47,972 nt of DNA from Phoronis australis (Eukaryota; Phoronida; Phoronidae). The stretch covers positions 5,921 through 53,892 of the forward strand of contig NMRA01000927.1 in assembly GCA_002633005.1 (NCBI GenBank), written 5' to 3'. Of this stretch, positions 32,501-43,465 are shown piece by piece. The translations under genes were made by a program, and so were the position numbers. The notes beneath the pieces were generated by a model. The model saw nothing but the letters and a program-made list of their open reading frames with translations, had not been told where the DNA came from and did no database searches. Position 1 is the first letter of the stretch. Every line of letters starts with the position of its first letter.

Positions 32501-33397
32501 CTTCTACGACATTAAATTTAACAGAAACGTGAAGAAAATGGAACTCAAGCTAAAGGTGGAGAATAACACAGAGATACAATTGTAAATAAAAGTGAAGTTG
32601 TAATCCTTAAAGTATAGACAGCTGTCACAGAGCAACTAACTTGGAACCGTTGATCGGCGACACGGAGCGACTTGACACTGTGGCGGCCATATTTGACACC
32701 CGTAGAGTGAGTTGCACCATGTCAAGTCCCACCATGACAACTGTTCCCTGTGTAAAACAGCTTCTAGGGTTGAACTGTCAATTCGTTATTGCACAAGACA
32801 GTGCACCGCGAGGAATAATATGTCATGCCATGATAAGACATATACTTGTACAGCCTTGTGTCAAGCAATTATGAACTGTCAGTTTTCCCCAAGTCCAAAA
32901 ATCACATCTATTTTGTCTAAGGAACAATTACAGATCAGATGCCATAATAGCAAGTGATCTAAATCAGAAGTTGTTTTTTTGACAGCGGTTTAAAGACCTT
33001 CACTTTACTGAGAGGAATGGTGCCCCCACAATTCTACCCGCTGGTCGTCAATGCCTTAAATAGCCATGTGAGCTTTATCTTGACAGGAATTTTTTAATCT
33101 TTGAAAGGGAATTTTGGAACCAGATAAGGGGTTTTCTGTGTGATTTTTAAATAATTTTCGTAGGGGCTTGGGCCTGTATTTAGCCGTAAATTGAGGCATC
33201 AAAGACCCTGCAGTTACTTGACACCACATTTAAATTTATTTGTTAGTTTTACCAGTACACATCATGCAATGAAATGATCAATAGCACTGTCACATTCATT
33301 GTCTATTCTTAGTGTGAGCTATCCAACTGACAAAAGATATGCATAAAAGATGGATTAGTATTTGCCTTGTTTTCCATGGTTTACCCAGATACTACCA

Positions 33398-33421
33398 GTG
33401 TGTGTATGTGTGTGTGTGTGC
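33398..33421. repeat. (TG)n microsatellite
   Basis: TG dinucleotides with one interruption (TGTGTGTATG, then TGTGTG) over about 24 bases within intron 1. Confidence 0.8.
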
Positions 33422-33631
33422 CTGGGTTAGATGGCATTCCATGAAAATCACGGCTGTAGAAAAGCTCTACATTTCACACGACATCAAAACTTGCCTTGAT
33501 TTTTTTTCGGAAGTTTCGTTTCCTGATATTTTACTGTTGTGATTAGAATTTTGATTTTTTGACACCCAAGTTTGGCAAATGATTAGATTACTAGAATTCA
33601 AATCAAACCACATTAATTTTTTCCTATTTTG

Positions 33632-34345
33632 TACCGTAAAGTCGCGGTCAACGCCCATCAGGCCTTTATCCAGGATTTTGGAAATAGGGTGTCCAAAATG
33701 GGGTTCCCAATATTCCAGGGCGTCCATGATTCCCACGTGTAACCCCCCACCCCCAGCAATACCCCCAAACACACAGATTTTTTTACAAAAAATGCATAGA
33801 TCAAGGTTTTTACATCTAAGTTTATAAAACAGCCTTCTATGGTGAGTATTTCTACTAAAAAACTGTGTAGACCAAGACTTTTACAATGCTGTCAATCAAG
33901 TGTCAAAATAGCAACAATGCATATACTTTGTATATACATTGTATGTTTCTTCCTGCTTTGAAAAAGAGCCTCCACTGTGAGCCTTCAGAGGCTTCCTAGT
34001 ATTCATTACAATGTGTGAGTCCAAACTTGAAAGGTTCCTATTGACAGTGGGCGTCCAAATGATACATTGGGCATCCTTGCCAGGGCATCCAGATTAGTGC
34101 TAGGGCCTCCATTTGAACGCCCAGGCCGTAGGCTGCATAAAGGCCTGACGCCCATGCCCGTGTTATCGCCCATCCCCAACTTCTGGTCAGTTTTCGGTTT
34201 TAAGCGCCCACTGCTTGGGTAATAGCCCATCCCCTACTTTCTGAAAATTTCCCCTAAGCGCCCACTGTTTGGGTAATCGCCCACCCCCCTGCCAAAGATT
34301 TTCCCATTTTAAGCGCCCTGGGCGTTAACCCACGAGTTTATGGTA
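33632..34345. repeat. 714-bp TTAACGCCC-family element
   Basis: The left terminus TACCGTAAAGTC at 33632 runs on to CAACGCCCAT. The right terminus at 34320-34345 reads GGGCGTTAACCC and ends GTTTATGGTA. Reversed, the right end gives TACCATAAACTC followed by GTTAACGCCC, so the two ends form an imperfect terminal inverted repeat. The right third (34140-34325) carries tandem AAGCGCCCACTG / GCCCATCCCC words. The central part appears to hold unrelated inserted sequence. No transposase. It is the same family as 34837-35051 and 2684-2900. Confidence 0.65.
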
Positions 34346-34836
34346 TATTGGAAACTCCAAAGCCGGTGTCGTTGCATTTGGTAATAATTACAAAAAATGA
34401 TTGGGGTCTTTAAAAAAATCTGATTGCTGATTATTGTCTGTTAATGGAAGGAAATGAAGCTTAAAAAATTGGTTAATTTGAAGTTTAACCACCTTATTTG
34501 CAAAACTACAGTACAGCAACTTCACTTTAAACTTGAGGGTAAGAATTATGTCAGTCTTTGGTATGCTTTATTCACATAGTTGTTCACAATCCAAAATAAG
34601 TGTGACGTTTGTGTAAAATTTTCGCCTAAACTCCTAAAACAGAAATTCAGCATTTTTTGGCCGTGGCTGTAGCCCCCTTCTGTATTCATTATGTAACCGG
34701 CAAAAATGAACACCGAGTGTCTGCCCATCACTGAGAGTACTAGTATATGAATATCATGTATGACAAAGTTGTGGGGCAGTCTGATGCTGTTGTGAGCCCC
34801 GCAAGGAAGCTGCAAAAAGTGGAACATTTTGTATTT

Positions 34837-35051
34837 ACCGTAAACGTTCGGGTTAACGCCCATGTTCACTTAACCGCCCGTCCCCAACTTTAGGTGGATT
34901 TCCAATTTTAGCGCCCTCTGGTCAGTTAAGCGCCCCTCTGCAATTTTTTAGTATTTTTAGTTAAGCGCCCACCTCTCAGTTAACCTCCCATTCCCAAATT
35001 TTTGGGTTTGCCAATTTAACCAAACAAGGCGTTAACCCGAATGTTTACGGT
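34837..35051. repeat. Complete 215-bp TTAACGCCC MITE
   Basis: Positions 34837-34860 (ACCGTAAACGTTCGGG, then TTAACGCC) and 35028-35051 are reverse complements with one mismatch in 24. The interior repeats GTTAAGCGCCC and GTTAACCTCCC words. Flanks share a short GTAT word, which might be part of a target-site duplication, but this is weak. This is the best-preserved copy of the family in the window, 490 bp from a second, larger copy. Confidence 0.8.
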
Positions 35052-38000
35052 GTGTATTCAATTGATGTGGAGTGGTTTGAAATACAGGCATCAGCGTGAG
35101 TAAGTGTCTTTTTAGCATAAACAAGTTCTTCCACTTTTTTGGAACTGTAGCCTTGAATTTCTTTTGTTACGATTCATTGATTTTGCTCCATACCAAAAAA
35201 ATTTGAACACTCTTGGGGTGACTGATGTTTCAGGAATCCCTGTGTTTATTTATAGCTTTGCTAACCTCCGGTCTTTTGTTTCTCACCAGTGTAGTCTTCA
35301 CGTTTTTTTTATTGGCAACTGGGTGTAGAAGTGGTTTTGTTTAACCTTATTCTAAACATGTGTTTGGTATCATCCTTGTACCAAGTTACCTGACCAGACA
35401 CAGAGGCTGGATAAGTGTGCACTGGTATTGCTGCTGTAGGGGTGGTTGAGCTTGCTTCTTGTTGAGCTGAGCTGAAAACAATGCAGCTGTACCTATCAAT
35501 TACAAACGTGGGATTCAGAGAAAAGGAACAAGAAGTTGTTCATGTGAACAGCTTCCTGCTCCTTGCATTGCATGTTGGTGGGATAATTGTCTTGTGTTGA
35601 CCATTTTATTAATTGATGAAAGTGGTGCGGCACGTACATGCCAGAACATGCCAGAGGAGAGATTTATGGGATATCATATCAATGCAGTTACAAACCTGGA
35701 ATAACCTTGTCGTTCGGCTTAACCCCACCGTGAAATTTCTAGACTTTCACTTTTAAACATCCCCCTGATACTTAGTTGAAAAGACCTGTGTTTCACAAAA
35801 AATTTAGCTTCCAAATTAGTGAAACTGGCTTGCATTTGAGTTGCAAACAAACTGTAAGAACATACCCTTACTTTGCTTACTGGGCTTTATTTGAGTCTTG
35901 TGCTCTAGTCTTCAGTAACATTTACGAGAATCGAACGTTTGAGCAAACTCCCATCCTGACTTCCCAAAAAGTTTGTTTTTAAAAGCCCATGATGTGCTTA
36001 ATGGTTCTCCTTTCTGATTTTTGAATTCCGAATTTATGTGCCTTGTGCATTAACAAGGGACTAGGTAATATGGTATTTGCGCATGGCACAATCACTTAAA
36101 ATTTAAGGGTATTGGGTATGTTCATATCTCTAGAAGTCCATTACACAATTTTCAATTGTTGCCATGTCAGGGTTTTGAATGCATCTTAATGCTTCTATGG
36201 CTTTTGATTTAACAGTCCTGAAATAACATTTCGGACATTCCCTTTGGTTGGAAATTGCATTTATTATGTTTTCTGATTGGCTTATTTTGAGAAATGCGCA
36301 TCAATACTGCTCCATCTATTGAGAAATACGTCTTGTCGTGCCACTGCTACAACAGAATTTACTAGATTGTTCCATACCTCACAAACTCAAACTCAGCATT
36401 GCAAGGCTTCAAACAAAACGACAAAACGATTCACTACATTTTTCTTGCTCTCTCCCTACGTTATGTAGGGCCCAACGAACCCTGATATGTGTACGACACA
36501 GGTCCAAATCAAGGCCGGGCGCTCACTCATCAATTTCGGATAATGACGTCTAACATAGTGCTTGTAGCTGTGGCACAAAACTTGAAAAACGGAAAATTAT
36601 TAATTTGGTGCTGCACATGTTGCTTGGAAAAAGTAACATAAATTTCATTTGTCGGCCGTATCATGTCCTAAACTAGACAGATTTTACCGATATCTTCAGG
36701 TCTATCTCTATCATCATCCTCTAAGAGGTCCACTCTCCCTATAGGTGGCACTGTGGCAAAGGTATAATGCGTCAAGAAATAAGGACTTGTCAGACCCAAA
36801 AACAATTTTTATTGTAGTTTGAAGCCTAAAACCACTAACCAATGCAGTGCATAATTGTTGCCTTCACGATTTTTAATTGGAGGCATTATGTTATTTAGAC
36901 TCGAATGGTTATTTTTGAGGTCTTGTATTAGTCGTTTCTTTAATGCACATACAACATGGCTACTATAATTTACATCCTGTGGAAGTCAATCATCAACTTA
37001 AAAATTTCCAGGCAAACGTTAAAGGCCTGGCTGATCCCAGATGAGGCAATTTTTTCTCCGTACTGAACTGAAAAAAGCGACATGATTGCTCTTTAGGTGT
37101 TTCCAGTCTATTTTGTGAGTCATTTTAATGTGAGATAAGCTCAATAACTACGTGCCAGATTCAGACTAAAGTGTTTTTTATCAGTTGTAGATTAATGGTT
37201 TATTTTCGTCAGCTTGAACACCAGTTCTCTGATTGTAAAAACTGTTCAGTTTAGGAGACAATATGGCTGACAAGTGAAATTTCACTTCGTCAAAAATACA
37301 AGTTTTAAGTTATTTTTACTTCTAAGTCAGTGTGATTTTGTTTCAGACACCTTTATGCAAAAATGAACATACCTTTTTATTTTAACATTCACAGCAATTT
37401 ACCCAGATTGAAATAAACTGAAGAATTTTAAGTTTTACTGTCTGTGGATATTTTTACCAAAAACACATGGAGGTAACTTGTTTGGTACCTATCCTCTGGT
37501 ACATACATGTGATCTCATTGAAAATCGAGTAGAAGTACCTTTCAAGGACTGGCATGTCAGAAACACAACTCACCTGTTGGTAGGAAAACCTGACTAGTTC
37601 TTCCCGTACACAAGTTAGTTGCCAAGTTGGTTGGGTTTTGCATATTTCACCAAACACTTCACAAAAAATCAACAAAAAGGAGCCATTAGGAGTTAGGACA
37701 ACACGCCATGCAGGCAGTTATTGAGGCAACATCCGACTTTGTAAACGGGTTTATAGCTTCAACTCCAACTTCTGCAGTCTTCACAAATCCTGGTAACCTA
37801 TATATGAAACTTCTGTGTCGTCTAAGGATTTCTAATTTGTAAAAAATTTGACAAAGCAAAAAAATCTCACCAATGTCAGACAAAAATATTTGCCAAAATT
37901 ACTTATTTTCATTTTTCAAGGGCTTATAACATTTTTTGAATTCCATTAATTTTTCAAAACTTTGCCCATTGTTAGCTGTGGGACAAAAGTTAAATATAGA

Positions 38001-38279
38001 AATGTATTTTATTGGGTGCTACGTATATTTCTTAGAAAAATGGTTACATAAAATTTCGCTCGTTGGCCATATTGTGTCTTAAATGAGAGATTTTACCGTA
38101 GCGAACTGATTTACAGGCTCAATTTTTTTTTTGCCTCAAACGGTTAAAATGTAAATTGGGTACAATTTCATTACTTGAAATATGAAGATCCAATAGCGAA
38201 TGGTTGCGCAGTATATTGATTCATGCACTTGCGTGTTGACGCAACACTTCTGGGTCACCAGCTGTAACTGTTGTTTCAG

Positions 38280-38426
38280 ATCAAACATGCGAGGATGGTA
38301 AATATGGTTATGAGTGTAAGTTCACGTGCACCTGCCAGGACAGTAACGAAGTTTGCGACAAGGTGACCGGTCATTGTCCCAGCTCACGCTGTGCAAAGGG
38401 AAAGTGGGGACCAGGATGTAGCTTGG
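38280..38426 (+). CDS. Kringle/EGF protein, exon 2: MEGF-type EGF unit
   Basis: A 147-base phase 1-1 exon flanked by TTGTTTCAG and GTGAGT. It encodes 49 residues with eight cysteines in the pattern C-x8-C-x3-C-x-C-x6-C-x6-C-x4-C-x8-C (CEDGKYGYEC, CTCQDSNEVC, DKVTGHC, CAKGKWGPGC). This is the laminin/EGF-like unit seen in MEGF10/11, SCARF scavenger receptors and the Tie receptors, where it acts in extracellular ligand binding. It follows the signal peptide directly if exon 1 is correctly joined, so the mature protein would begin with this unit. No disruption is seen. Confidence 0.88.
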
Positions 38427-41400
38427 GTGAGTCCACAGAACTGAGGGGGGGGGTTGTGTGGTAATTCCGTGTTGAGTAAATCCACTCATAAAGAGGGGCT
38501 TACAGAATTTTGAAAAATTTCTTTCATGTCTTTTATTTCAGAATTACTATATATGTTTCCTACATCTCCTTTAGACAATTTGTTTGATCTCATTCCCTGA
38601 AGTTTTGTCACATTCTTGAGTTGTATTCTTCAGCTATGAATCTTGCCTTTGAAAGTAACTTTTTCTGAGCCGCCTGGTTTATTCTTACTCAACTATCATT
38701 GTCTCCTGTACTATCTTTGTAGTTGCCTTTCTACAAACTCTAGGCCAACTTTCATTGAATTGAGGAAAACTAGAAATTTCCCAAAAAGCATTGACGTGTT
38801 CGGAAATGCATTTTGTTTGCATTTTATGAAAAAATGTTGCAAAACTTGATTCAGAGAGAAGACGTCAGCAAAATTGTTTCAATTTTCTGTTTCTATTCAA
38901 CTGTTTTATGTCTGTGTTGTCTCTTCTTAGTGATACAATCTGTGTTATTAATCAGTTTGTGTACAATTGTGTGCGTGGGTGCGTGCGTGCGTGATTAAGT
39001 TTTTGTCCAGAGTTCAATATAACACATGTCTAGTGTCTTAAATATGTCTCGCTTTTTTGTATTTAATTGTGTCTCCTAACTCACTGCGCTATTTCTGTTC
39101 AACTGCTGTGAAATTACCGCGTCTATGCCACAGAAACACATGATCACATGAATAGAAAGTCTTGCATTTTAAAATTTTGAATCTCTTGATGAAAAAAAAT
39201 CATTTCAACCGTGCTTGTTGCCACAATAAGATAGTTGACTCTGAGATTGACATGGTTTCCTTTTTTATATAGTTTTGTCTAGCACTAAGCATGGTTTACA
39301 TCTGAATCAAAGTCTTTATTGTATGCATACAGATATTTGGTGACAATTCGCTTGAAATATTGTTTCTGTTCACAGCTCCTGCTTTATCTCACGGATGGTT
39401 CATATGGTTTTAAAGAAGACTGTTAAACACCCACAATTTTCAGTAATTTTGAATGTCAAACACAGAGACACCTAATGCCAAAGCTTAGACACCTTGACCA
39501 CTATTGACTTGTACTTTACAAACCTAACAAGACCCTATGATGGAACTCAATAAATTAGTCAGGAGGATATGCATTGACATTTATAAAACAAGAACAATAT
39601 GGCTCTTAGCCAAGTGCAGTGGCTGATTCACTGTCCAAACACCAGATGGAGTTACTATCGCACAACTCTGACTTTTCTAAAATAACAATGGCTTAACTTC
39701 AAAAACAGGACTTATAGAGCATGTTTGTTCATGAGATCATGTAACTCCCTAATGTTACATCATCTTTTTAGATTTCTGACTACATAGTAATACGTTGCAC
39801 TTTCACTTTGTCACAGTTCACACTGTAACCAGCGTATTTCCATTGTCACGTTAACCCTGAATAGCAGCACATTCTAGCTAAAGCGTAGTTATATGTAGTC
39901 GGTCATTATTCAACACGATTCCTTACAACGATTTTAGACAAGTCTGGAACAGCAGGCAATGAGGACAGATTTCCAAAGCACTCTTGAATATGGATTATGA
40001 CTAATTTACAATAGAAGACAAAAAGTAACCAGAGAAATTATCGTTTTCCTGTCATGATGGCTAATTGTGTTCATAGCAAAAATTACTGGTAATGTCTTTC
40101 GGCAACAAAATTCTAATTACAGATTGCCATAGCAACCTTACAACTTATCTGTTAATTTCCCGCCATTCTTGGTTATGAAAGAAGATTTTTCTGGTAGGGA
40201 ATTTGGTTTTTGCCCACCCTTCATGATGGGGAAGTCTGGGTTAATTTTGTCTGAATACTTTTGGCTTGTGCTCTATGTTAGGTGTGCCAAAAGTGTGCCA
40301 TTTTTAAAGTGTTATGATCAAGATTCACTAGAATCCATGACTGTCCATTGTAATGTCAATTATCCAGAGGTGCTGAGATTGTTCAGGTTGGCAAATATAT
40401 AGGTCTTGGCGTTACAATAGAGAAGAATATGTCGGGTATTAGAGACATTGGAAAGTGTCGTCTCTGGAAAGTTGGGTACAGACAACGCTGTATCAAGACC
40501 GACAGGAGAATGAAGAGTGACTATACCAGGACTATGATGGCACTGTTGGGTTGATCAAATCAAAGAATAGCAAGTCACCCAAAATCGATTCTGTCCACAT
40601 GATAATGGAGAATTTAAGACGTTTGATAAGCAATTGGTCAAACGAACCTGGGAGTACTTTTGCCATTCATGATCACTAAATGACTAGTTAGCACATGAAA
40701 CAGCACAGCACAAAGACAGGAGTAAATTTGGGTATAGGTCAAAGGTGAATCCGTGTACCTAAAAATGGAAGCGCTCTAGACAGGGACTCTTTGTGAAATT
40801 GAGATGTTGAGAGAAAGAGAGTGTGCAATGATGCAGTGTAACTGTACTGAAAAATGAACGTCTTTTCAACATAGTTCAGAAAAGTCCATGAAGAGACTGT
40901 CACATTGCCGCGCTGAGTCCTAATCAATCAGGATGGTTCGAGCTAATGTTAAGCCATGTTGTATTCAACTTTATTGTCAAGCTGTCAATCTGAAAGTAAA
41001 ACATATGAGAGGGCCTTCACAAGCTTTAGACACGTGACAGTGTCGGAATGGATAATGACGATGGCAGCGCTAATGAGGACGGTAGCGGCAAGGAAGATGA
41101 CTGATGCTATTGAAGGCTGATTACAGAACTGACTAAGAATCATACGCATGTACAGGAAATGGTAAACCAACAAAAGCGCAGCAAAAATTATTCAGTAAAA
41201 GAACAGTCATCTGGGAAAATCTTAAAAAAAAACATGAGTTGTAACAGAAAATGATTGCATCAGCTTGTTGCGTCTTCCGAGATACATCCACGTATCGAAT
41301 TTGAGGAAAATTCCTTCAATCATAAAAGAAATTTAAAAAATAACCATGGCAGTGTGGTCTTGTGTCCAGTTTGGAAAAAAAATAGACTTCAAGCCTTTCA

Positions 41401-42150
41401 GGAGTTAGACGGTGTGGATAACTGTCATGGCGATTGGACAAGAAATGTGATCTGCAGTCTGTGAAAAAACAAGCAAGCCAAACTTCTTGATAACATATCT
41501 TTGCAAAATATATCTTTTTTATTTCTCTAGGTAATTACTGAACAGTTGAAATATTGGAAATATTGTGTGTTCAAAAGTTGTGCATTGGTGAAGGTCATTT
41601 CAAGGTATAAAAATGAGACATATTGTGACTTAGTGACGGAAAACTGAGTGAAATGGAAAACAGAGTATAGTGGAAAACAAAGTATAATGGAAAACAGTGT
41701 AATGGAAAACGGAGTGTCATGGAAAATGGAATGTCATGGAAAACAGTATAATGGGCTTTGGAAACTGCCATATGAGGTGTCTGACGTCTCATGTCTGGTG
41801 CATTGGTGCCATAAGACAGCTCCAACCAGTCATAAATGAATAAGAATAATAGGTTATGTTGCTCTGACTGCATAGTGGTGAAGAGTCTTGACTGAATAAG
41901 AATAAAGCTAAACCACATCCCTGTATTTTGTTGAATTATTTTCATTTTGTTAGTTTTAAGGCATTTCTAAAAACAGGCTTTTTGAGTGCTATGCCATAGC
42001 TCTGATTAAAGTGTGTGCACTTTTTAGTTGCTTACGTTTTGCGGTGACGCCGCCGAGGTCTTAAGTTGGTAATTCTTTTATCCTTACCTTCTCATTTCTG
42101 CTGCTGCCCTCTGCTGCCCTGTGCATGACCACTGGCCCCATCTCTTGCAG
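38427..42150 (+). other. Intron 2 (about 3.7 kb)
   Basis: Opens GTGAGT and closes CTCTTGCAG. A G-run follows the donor at 38442-38453. It also holds a GTGCGTGCGTGCGTG patch at 38970-38994 and the degenerate tandem repeat at 41651-41754. No additional exon of this gene is recognisable. Confidence 0.6.
41651..41754. repeat. Degenerate ~15-bp ATGGAAAACAGAGTAT tandem repeat
   Basis: About seven variants of ATGGAAAAC-x-G-x-GTAT follow one another with spacings of 13-17 bases (for example AATGGAAAACAGAG, AGTGGAAAACAAAG, AATGGAAAACAGTG). The ORFs here on both strands result from the repeat and give low-complexity peptides. Confidence 0.75.
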
Positions 42151-42423
42151 AGAAGAAATGCTTCTACGCACTAGATAAAGAGCGTGGTCTAAACTACCAG
42201 GGTCGTATGAAGAAGTCGAAGGATGGGCACCGCTGCCTGTTCTGGACGTCACGTGGTGCCCAGCGTCGCTACAAATACTCCGATGCGAGCTTCCCTGATG
42301 ATTCAATCAGTGATGCCCGCAACTTCTGCCGCTCACCGAAGGATAACGATCGCCCACGCGAGCCATGGTGCTACATTTCAGAAAACTACCCATACTTTGG
42401 TTATTGTGACGTGACTAACTGCG
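42151..42423 (+). CDS. Kringle/EGF protein, exon 3: one complete kringle domain
   Basis: A 273-base phase 1-1 exon flanked by TCTTGCAG and GTGAGT, encoding 91 residues. It contains a full kringle: six cysteines in the expected order, NYQGRM near the start, CLFW, ARNFCRSP, the diagnostic PWCY, and YCDVTNC at the end. Kringles bind proteins, lysine side chains or lipids in plasminogen, HGF, ROR receptors and others. The lysine-binding DxD of plasminogen kringles is not obvious here: the segment before PWCY reads KDNDRPRE, so lysine binding is uncertain. The whole domain sits in a single exon between two EGF exons, ready for exon shuffling. Confidence 0.93.
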
Positions 42424-43404
42424 GTGAGTTCGTGGTGGTTGTCTAAATCCTTGCCAATGCCGCTGCCTCTGCTGCTGTTGGTGTGGCTGCTACAATGTTG
42501 TCAGTACTGGTAACGTGGCCACTACGATGCTCTCCCTAATAAGTGCCCGTGGTGCTTACAAAATGTTCTGAGAAGCAGTTGGTTGTTCTGCCTGGAAAAT
42601 GATGTTGGTAGAACTGACCTGTAGGTATTGTCTTTGTTGATATTAAATGATGGTTATCTACTCCCAAACTTGAATGTGCTATCTTTGGTGAGAAGACGAC
42701 TGTTTTCCATTAATTCTCATGTTAAACTATTTATCTGCTGTAAAATATGAGAGAATCATTATTGCCCATGAACAAAAATGGGAAGTTGTGCTTTTCCTTG
42801 TCGAGTGCGAAAAGTGGGCACTTAATAGAGAGAATACGGTAATATGACTAGTGCTGCTGCTACCAGTGGAGTAGTCGGTAACTGATGCTTAGTCATATCA
42901 CATGTAACTAACTAGTTAAGCTTTCTAGTTGTAGTGTAGTCGTAGCATACTAGTTTGTTGTGCGTGCTTAGTTTTGTTGTTGTGTGTAGTCGTACAGTGT
43001 AAAAACTACTACGTAAAAGTTCTCTAGTTTGGGACATTCTGTAGAATTTGCGACACCCAAACCAGAGCTGAAATTAATTTTTTGGATTCTGAAGATTGGG
43101 TCATGGGCAGTTCTAGCATTCATCGTATTTCTTAAGTATTTGACACTGGGTTTTGTATCGACCCCAGCTGAAAATAGACTCGTAAAATCGTCAATGCATC
43201 GTTTTCATGTTTCCCTGTAGAGTATAACATCGAAGTGGATGATCATAATTCTTCAATTTGTTTGTGTTTCCAAAAATTTGGTACAAACTCAGATTTGGTG
43301 CAAAATAGTTTTTCTTTGCTCAACCTAGAGAATTTTACTGTAGTAGTACTACTACTACTTCTACTAATATTGGCCCATTTACTGATAGTTGAAGACATCT
43401 CATG

Positions 43405-43465
43405 TACACACCCACGCACACGCACACACACACACACACACGCACACACACACACACACACACAC
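43405..43465. repeat. (CA)n microsatellite
   Basis: About 60 bases of mainly CA dinucleotides, with a few CG interruptions near the left end and in the middle. It lies in intron 3 and is likely to vary in length between individuals. Confidence 0.9.

Larger units (their letters stand above)
25037..38279 (+). other. Intron 1 (about 13.2 kb)
   Basis: Opens GTAAGT and closes with a pyrimidine-rich CTGTTGTTTCAG. No further exon of this gene is recognisable inside: I looked for cysteine-rich phase-1 segments and found none. The intron holds MITE copies, a small terminal-inverted-repeat element near 29360, a 52-bp tandem duplication, microsatellites and long AT-rich stretches. Short ORFs such as 30852-31208 are of the kind expected by chance in AT-rich DNA. 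The size assumes that the exon at 24967 belongs to the gene. Confidence 0.55.

Noticed and set aside
32641-32957. Cysteine-containing ORFs as a missed EGF exon
   Set aside because: Cysteine spacing does not match EGF or kringle patterns. Part of the stretch is an imperfect internal duplication (CTGTGTAAAACAG / CTTGTGTCAAGCA).
33660-34350. CRISPR-like array of GCGCCCA repeats
   Set aside because: Repeats are short and degenerate with irregular spacing, flanked by terminal inverted repeats in a eukaryotic intron. It is a MITE.
41595-41945. 116-codon minus-strand ORF
   Set aside because: Produced by reading through the ATGGAAAAC tandem repeat; low-complexity peptide.
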